Shown one piece after another: positions 1 through 5,774 of a DNA stretch of 5,774 bases (positions are counted from its first letter, which is position 1; every line of letters starts with the position of its first letter). Origin of the DNA: Acidimicrobiales bacterium. GTDB lineage: Bacteria; Actinomycetota; Acidimicrobiia; Acidimicrobiales; Poriferisodalaceae. The stretch covers positions 1-5,774 of the forward strand of contig JAGQSP010000103.1 in assembly GCA_020439485.1 (NCBI GenBank). Reading direction: 5' to 3'. A model generated the notes under the pieces. That model saw only the letters and a list, made by a program, of their open reading frames with translations, had not been told where the DNA came from and ran no database searches. The translations under genes and the position numbers were made by a program.

Positions 1-2206
<2,206 letters not shown>

Positions 2207-2210
<4 letters not shown>

Positions 2211-3091
2211 CAGACCAGATCAAGCCGATTCCCGGCCCACACCCCAGCCCGCATCGCCCGCAGGCATTCGTGGCGCCCCCCAACGCCACCGACGCGCACT
2301 GTCACGTGTTCGGGCCTGCGGCCAGGTTCCCCTTCTCGCCCGACCGCACCTACACACCGCCAGACTCGGGCATCGACGACTTCGAGGCGCTGCAGCAGAC
2401 CCTGGGGCTCAGCCGGGCCGTATTCGTGCAGGCCAGCTGCCACGGCACCGACAACTCGGCCATGGTCGATGCACTGGTGCGCGGCCAGGGCAGGTACGGC
2501 GGGGTGGCCATGGTCGATGCTTCGGTGACAGATGCCGAACTGGCCGATCTTCATGCCGTTGGGGTGCGCGGCACCCGGTTCAACTTCGTTGCCCATCTGG
2601 GCGGCGCGCCCGACATGGACGACTTCTGGAGCATCGTCGACCGCGTCGCAAAGCTCGACTGGCACATCGTGTTGCACTTCGACGCCAAGGACATCGCCTC
2701 ACACATGGGCGTGCTCGATTCCATGCCTTGCCCCTACGTCATCGACCACATGGGTCGGGTGCCGGTGACAGACGGGCTCGAACAAGAGCCGTTTGCGGCC
2801 CTGCTCGAGCTGATGCGCGACGAACGCGCCTGGGTGAAGATCTCGGGTGCCGAACGCCTGACCGCCGGTGGCCCGCCGCCATACGACGATGTCGTGCCTT
2901 TCGCCCGGGCGATCATCGAGGCCGCTCCCGATCGGGTGCTGTGGGGCACCGATTGGCCCCACCCCAACGTGCGCCACATGCCAGACGACGGCGACCTGGT
3001 CGACCTGCTGGCCGATTTCGCCCCTGACGAGACATTGCGAAACCAGATCTTGGTCTCGAACCCCGAAAGGCTCTACGACCTGCGCAGCTGA
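2207..3091 (+). CDS. ligI: 2-pyrone-4,6-dicarboxylate hydrolase (LigI type, amidohydrolase superfamily)
   Basis: A protein of 294 residues, close to the 293 I recall for SYK-6 LigI. It should hydrolyse the lactone 2-pyrone-4,6-dicarboxylate to 4-oxalomesaconate, the step after LigC. Visible amidohydrolase (COG3618) signatures are DAHCHVFGP (29-37, with His31 and His33), RGTRFNF (121-127, with Arg121 and Arg124), LHFDA with His157, VIDHMGR (178-184, with His181), KISGAERLT (211-219, with Arg217) and WGTDWPHPN (246-254, with catalytic-type Asp249). His31, His33, His181 and Asp249 match or lie one residue from the SYK-6 active-site numbering. LigI is known as a superfamily member that works without a divalent metal, and the same may hold here. 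Its start overlaps the ligC stop by 4 nt, and its stop is followed within 45 nt by an unrelated exported protein. I see no truncation or frameshift. Confidence 0.94.
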
Positions 3092-3105
3092 GCCATCGCT
3101 GGTTG

Positions 3106-3126
3106 GCTGCCACACAGAGTGGTAGC
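3106..3126 (+). terminator. Hairpin between the catabolic operon and the surface-protein gene; possible terminator
   Basis: GCTGCCAC (3106-3113) pairs with GTGGTAGC (3119-3126) as eight base pairs, one of them G-U, around a five-base ACAGA loop. A ninth G-U pair is possible (3105 with 3127). Only TTGT follows, so there is no real U-tract. It lies 15 nt after the ligI stop and ends 10 nt before the next ATG. It could be a weak or U-less intrinsic terminator, or a structure in the leader of the downstream gene. Confidence 0.35.
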
Positions 3127-3128
3127 TT
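3123..3128 (+). promoter_or_regulatory. Possible -10 element of a leaderless promoter
   Basis: TAGCTT fits TAnnnT and ends 8 nt before the ATG at 3137, which would place a transcription start at or within a few bases of the start codon. The only -35-like sequence, TGGTTG at 3100-3105 with a 17-nt spacer, is poor. The main support is the lack of a clear Shine-Dalgarno sequence before 3137. The element overlaps the hairpin stem, so only one of these readings may be right. Confidence 0.2.
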
Positions 3129-3136
3129 GTCGCCTC

Positions 3137-3247
3137 ATGTCGGTGGTGTCTCCAAAGGTCCGCCGGCCGGTGTCGTCAACGGCTCTGGTCGGCTTCGTGG
3201 TCGCTTTGTTCGTCTCGGTGCTGGTGGCTGTGCCAACAGCACAGGCG
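3137..3247 (+). other. Sec-type signal peptide
   Basis: Residues 1-15 carry Lys7, Arg9 and Arg10. Residues 16-32 are an uninterrupted hydrophobic core (ALVGFVVALFVSVLVAV). PTAQA then ends in an AxA site, giving a likely signal peptidase I cut after Ala37, or after Ala38. There is no lipobox cysteine, so a lipoprotein is unlikely, and no twin-arginine consensus (the RR is followed by PVS). Confidence 0.85.
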
Positions 3248-5774
3248 GCCGAGACCGGGTCGGTCCGCTTCGAGGTGGTCGATGCGGTAACCGGGGCGCC
3301 GCTGGCCGCCACAGTGGTCGACGTGGTTCTCGGAAACCCTGGATTCGTGCAGGAAAGCTATTCGGACTTGTCGTCGCCGATCTCGGGCCTGGAAGCCGGG
3401 CAGCACACCTTCTTCGCCGTATTCGACTTCTATGGCAACGACGACTCGGGTCGGATCGACGGCGGAAACAACGTGCTCGGCGAGATGGTCACCGCGACGG
3501 TGGCTCCCAACGCAGAGACCGTGGTTCGAATCGAGATGACCCCACCCGCAGAGGTGCGCTTCAGGGCGGTGTCGGAAGCCGACGGAGGTGTCGTATCACC
3601 ACTTTCAGTGACTGTTTCGCCGTCGCGGTTCGGCGGTTCGACCGGCAACGGCGTGGTCGCCGAGGGTGATGGTTGGTACAGGGCGAAGGTCTATCCGGCG
3701 CCGTTTCAACCCACCATCTCGCTGGCCGGATCGTCGAGCGCCACTCACCACACATTGCCTTCAGTGCCTTCTGGCACCAGCTACACCCACCCCGAGAGTC
3801 TGTTGGTGGCATCACGGCCGACCGTGCGCGGTCGGGTGGTCGACCCCAACGGAAACCCGGTGGCCGGGGCGACGGTGACCGTCGCTTCGTCTCTAGTGGG
3901 CTTCGATCTCGATTTCGTGGCAACCAACACTTCGGGCGAGTTCGTCGTCGAGTCACCGAGCGCAACCGGTTTGGTCGCTGTGTTCCCGCCATCGGAGCGC
4001 TCGGATCTCGCGGCTGGAAGCCACGCCGGGCGAGGACTGACGGGCGGCTATTGGCCCGCAGGCCAGAGGCACCCCGTCGTCGAAGTCGTTCTGCCCTACG
4101 GCCGCTGGTATGCGGCGACCGGGGCCCGGGTGGCGCCAACCGCGGCGCGGCCCGTTACCGGTTACGTGCCCGATGGTGCTGTTGGTGCCGGCGTGAACGT
4201 CGTGAACGGCGCGGGCGAGAACAAGGCCGGCTGGACCACGGCCGGTTCGGTGATCGAGGTCTTCAACCACGATGGAATGGCCATCATCGATCTGCATCGC
4301 TCGTTGCGTCCCTCATCCGAAGACATCGCCACCCTGGCACCGATCGGAGGCCCTGCGATCACCTGCTCCCTTGCGGTCGGATGTGATGTCTACCGATCCC
4401 AGGGGCCCAAGGGCGACCAACTCGTGGTCGACAGCACTTCCACGTTGTCTTCGTTCTCGCTGCTTTACGGCGCAGGTGCCGAGGCCCTTTATCTCGACCC
4501 GCCACTGGTGAGTGGCCGCGACTTCGGCAACATCTCCAGCACCGTCGCTGTATCGCCTGTCAACGGCTGCTCTACCGGGTTGACCGTTGACGAGGGGGCG
4601 CTGGCCGTGGCCTCGGCGGCCCCGACTGCGCCTGGGTCGGTAACGGTCAGTGCCGACGGCTCATGGGATCGGCAGTTTGCCGTTGGCCTCAGCGCGGGTG
4701 GTGCGTCGGCTGTGGTGGCCATCGACGCCGGTACTCCAGTGTTGCCAGAGAGGGCGGGTGTCGACTCGAACGCCTTCGGAGGTCTGTTGCCCGCGACGTG
4801 CACGCCCGTGACGACCACGACCACCACGGTGCCGGCGACCACGACGACAACAGCATCGACGACGTCGACAACAACCCCGACGACAACGGCCCCGACGACA
4901 ACGGCCCCTACGACAACAACAACGACGACGACCACCACCACAACAACGGTCCCGACGACCACGACTACAACCACGACCACCACCACCGGCGTCACGGCAC
5001 CTACCTCGTCGACCTCGACCACGGTTCCGGTGGTCGACCGTTCGGTGGGTTACGCCGTGGTCACCCGCGATGGCGAGGTCTATGTGTTCGGCGACACGGT
5101 CGACTTCGGCGACACGCCGATGGTCGACGCAACGGCGATAGTGCTGAAGCCAGGCGGCGGTGGCTATTGGGTTGTTCAGTCGAACGGTGTCGTCCATGCC
5201 TTCGGCGACGCCGAACACCTGGGCAATGCCGAGCAGTCGTGGCTGCTGCCCGGAGAGGCCATCACCACCATGGCCGCGTCCCCCGATGGTTCGGGCTACT
5301 GGCTCATCACAGACCGCGGAAGGGTCTCGCCTTTCGGTTCGGCGCGCTTCTTCGGAGACCTGTCCGCGTTCGTCCTGGACGGTCCGGTCATCGATGCCGC
5401 CGCCACCCCATCCGGCCTCGGCTACTACCTCGTTGGCAGCGATGGTGGGCTGTTCAGCTTCGGCGACGCTCGGTTCAAAGGGTCGATTCCCCAGGTGTTG
5501 CCCGGCGTGACGTTGGACGCGCCGGTGGTTGGTATGACGCCAGACCCCGACGGCACCGGCTATTGGTTCGTCGCTGCCGACGGCGGGGTGTTCGGGTTCG
5601 ATGCGCCGTTCCGAGGCTCGCTGCCCGGTGTGCTGCCGCCAGGAACGTCGCTCGTCTCGCCGATCAATGGGATGGTGCCCTATGGCAACGGTTATCTTCT
5701 GGTGGCAGGCGATGGTGGCGTCTTCACCTTCAGCAACCTGCCGTTCCTCGGCAGCCTCGGCGACGTCGAGCTGA
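3137..5774 (+). CDS. Exported modular protein: signal peptide, beta-sandwich modules, poly-Thr linker, propeller-type repeats; 3'-truncated
   Basis: The frame is open for 879 codons and leaves the window without a stop. The ATG at 3137 is chosen because it places a good signal peptide at residues 1-37. In-frame GTG codons at 3119, 3143 and 3146 are alternatives, and none has a clear ribosome-binding site. Residues about 41-136 look like a beta-sandwich (VRFEVVDAVTGAPL). Residues 229-285 resemble a carboxypeptidase-regulatory-like module. About 290-555 is unassigned and contains the only four cysteines (410, 416, 478, 555), possibly disulfide-bonded outside the cell. Residues 556-631 are a Thr-rich linker. 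From 635 on, six repeats with GY(W), DGG and FGD motifs probably form a beta-propeller. Similar repeats are common in exported actinobacterial, notably acidimicrobial, proteins of unknown role. I see no catalytic motif, LPxTG or C-terminal membrane anchor in the visible part. A surface adhesin or binding protein is a guess. The gene shares strand but not evident function with the operon before it. Confidence 0.88.
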   Translation, partial: MSVVSPKVRRPVSSTALVGFVVALFVSVLVAVPTAQAAETGSVRFEVVDAVTGAPLAATVVDVVLGNPGFVQESYSDLSSPISGLEAGQHTFFAVFDFYGNDDSGRIDGGNNVLGEMVTATVAPNAETVVRIEMTPPAEVRFRAVSEADGGVVSPLSVTVSPSRFGGSTGNGVVAEGDGWYRAKVYPAPFQPTISLAGSSSATHHTLPSVPSGTSYTHPESLLVASRPTVRGRVVDPNGNPVAGATVTVASSLVGFDLDFVATNTSGEFVVESPSATGLVAVFPPSERSDLAAGSHAGRGLTGGYWPAGQRHPVVEVVLPYGRWYAATGARVAPTAARPVTGYVPDGAVGAGVNVVNGAGENKAGWTTAGSVIEVFNHDGMAIIDLHRSLRPSSEDIATLAPIGGPAITCSLAVGCDVYRSQGPKGDQLVVDSTSTLSSFSLLYGAGAEALYLDPPLVSGRDFGNISSTVAVSPVNGCSTGLTVDEGALAVASAAPTAPGSVTVSADGSWDRQFAVGLSAGGASAVVAIDAGTPVLPERAGVDSNAFGGLLPATCTPVTTTTTTVPATTTTTASTTSTTTPTTTAPTTTAPTTTTTTTTTTTTTVPTTTTTTTTTTTGVTAPTSSTSTTVPVVDRSVGYAVVTRDGEVYVFGDTVDFGDTPMVDATAIVLKPGGGGYWVVQSNGVVHAFGDAEHLGNAEQSWLLPGEAITTMAASPDGSGYWLITDRGRVSPFGSARFFGDLSAFVLDGPVIDAAATPSGLGYYLVGSDGGLFSFGDARFKGSIPQVLPGVTLDAPVVGMTPDPDGTGYWFVAADGGVFGFDAPFRGSLPGVLPPGTSLVSPINGMVPYGNGYLLVAGDGGVFTFSNLPFLGSLGDVEL
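3821..3991 (+). other. Carboxypeptidase-regulatory-like beta-sandwich module
   Basis: Residues 229-285 read TVRGRVVDPNGNPVAGATVTV, then a strand pair ending TNTSGEFVVESPS and a hydrophobic strand. The pattern GxVvDxxGxPvaGAtVtv...T(d/n)xxGeF is typical of the CarboxypepD_reg fold, which serves as a structural spacer or binding module in many exported proteins. Confidence 0.7.
4802..5029 (+). repeat. Low-complexity ACN repeat encoding a poly-threonine linker
   Basis: This run of 76 codons encodes 52 threonines, with most of the rest Pro, Val, Ala and Ser. It includes uninterrupted runs of 13 Thr (4910-4948) and 11 Thr (4955-4987). All four ACN codons are used in mixed order, so the protein composition seems to be what is maintained rather than one DNA repeat. 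It separates the N-terminal modules from the repeat domain. Such Thr/Pro linkers in actinobacterial exported proteins are often O-mannosylated, extended stalks; glycosylation here is inferred. Confidence 0.9.
4877..4918 (+). repeat. Tandem 15-bp repeat inside the Thr linker
   Basis: CCGACGACAACGGCC occurs twice back to back (4877-4891 and 4892-4906). A third copy follows at 4907-4918, incomplete and changed by two substitutions. The copies encode PTTTA, PTTTA and PTTT. Two perfect copies suggest a recent slippage or unequal-exchange event. The unit is a multiple of three, so copy-number change would keep the reading frame. Confidence 0.85.
5039..5774 (+). repeat. Six consecutive repeats of about 42 residues, probable beta-propeller blades
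   Basis: The blade signature is GY(W)-hydrophobic-V-xx-DGG-x-V/L-F-x-FGDAxFxGS. The GY dipeptides begin at 5048, 5162, 5294, 5420, 5558 and 5690, a spacing of 38, 44, 42, 46 and 44 residues. Copies 4 and 5 are the most regular (GYYLVGSDGGLFSFGDARF; GYWFVAADGGVFGF). Copy 1 lacks the Trp, copy 2 has NGVV in place of DGGV, and copy 6 has FSNLPF in place of FGDAxF. The window stops near the end of copy 6, so whether more blades follow is not visible. The fold is inferred from repeat length and strand pattern. Confidence 0.85.

Noticed and set aside
3561..4386. Arg-rich open frames on both strands across the exported-protein gene
   Set aside because: Their translations are Arg/Pro/Gly-rich, as expected for wrong frames in high-GC DNA, and show no domain. 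The frame from 3137 gives a signal peptide and ordered modules.
4489..5022. Reverse-strand frame with long poly-valine runs
   Set aside because: It is the complement of the ACN threonine repeats (GTN in antisense), has no supporting context and overlaps the better-supported exported protein.
4802..5029. CRISPR array or DNA-level regulatory repeat
   Set aside because: There are no spacers between constant repeats. The period is the codon, and the region is in frame within a longer coding sequence.
5772..5774. TGA at the very end of the window as the stop of the exported protein
   Set aside because: The coding frame reads GAG CTG A, so this TGA is out of frame. The repeat pattern stays in frame to the last base, and the true stop lies beyond the window.

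Overview
The window is dense, high-GC coding DNA with everything on the + strand. It holds a partial gene, two complete genes, and a large gene that runs off the right end. Both ends cut through an open frame, so it looks like an internal fragment or a whole short contig. The GC-rich codon use, the ATGA gene overlaps, and an exported protein with a poly-threonine linker and repeats of the type GYW-(x)5-DGGVFxFGDAxFxGS suggest an uncultured or environmental actinobacterium, most likely of the Acidimicrobiia (Ilumatobacter-like) type. The taxon is inferred from remembered family patterns, not from a search.

Positions 1-3091 are a tightly packed operon for the protocatechuate 4,5-cleavage (meta) pathway of lignin-derived aromatics. 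The first gene is an in-frame fusion of the small (LigA) and large catalytic (LigB) subunits of protocatechuate 4,5-dioxygenase, lacking roughly its first 23 residues. It overlaps by 4 nt a ligC-type dehydrogenase, which oxidises 4-carboxy-2-hydroxymuconate-6-semialdehyde to 2-pyrone-4,6-dicarboxylate (PDC). That gene overlaps by 4 nt a ligI-type PDC hydrolase. Together the three take protocatechuate to 4-oxalomesaconate. The later steps (LigU/LigJ/LigK type) and any regulator are not in the window.

Positions 3092-3136 are a 45-nt gap with an 8-bp hairpin (3106-3126) that may end the operon. No good Shine-Dalgarno sequence precedes the next gene, and a TAnnnT element just upstream would fit leaderless transcription.

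Positions 3137-5774 encode an exported modular protein of at least 879 residues, open at the window end. In order it has a signal peptide, beta-sandwich-like regions including a carboxypeptidase-regulatory-like module, an unassigned stretch containing all four cysteines, a 76-residue linker with 52 threonines, and six repeats of about 42 residues that probably form a beta-propeller. Its function is unknown; it looks like a surface stalk-and-head protein. The catabolic genes are ordinary in chemistry. The points most worth a second look are the A-to-B order of the dioxygenase fusion, the acidic residue in the cofactor pocket of the LigC homologue, and the repeat protein.
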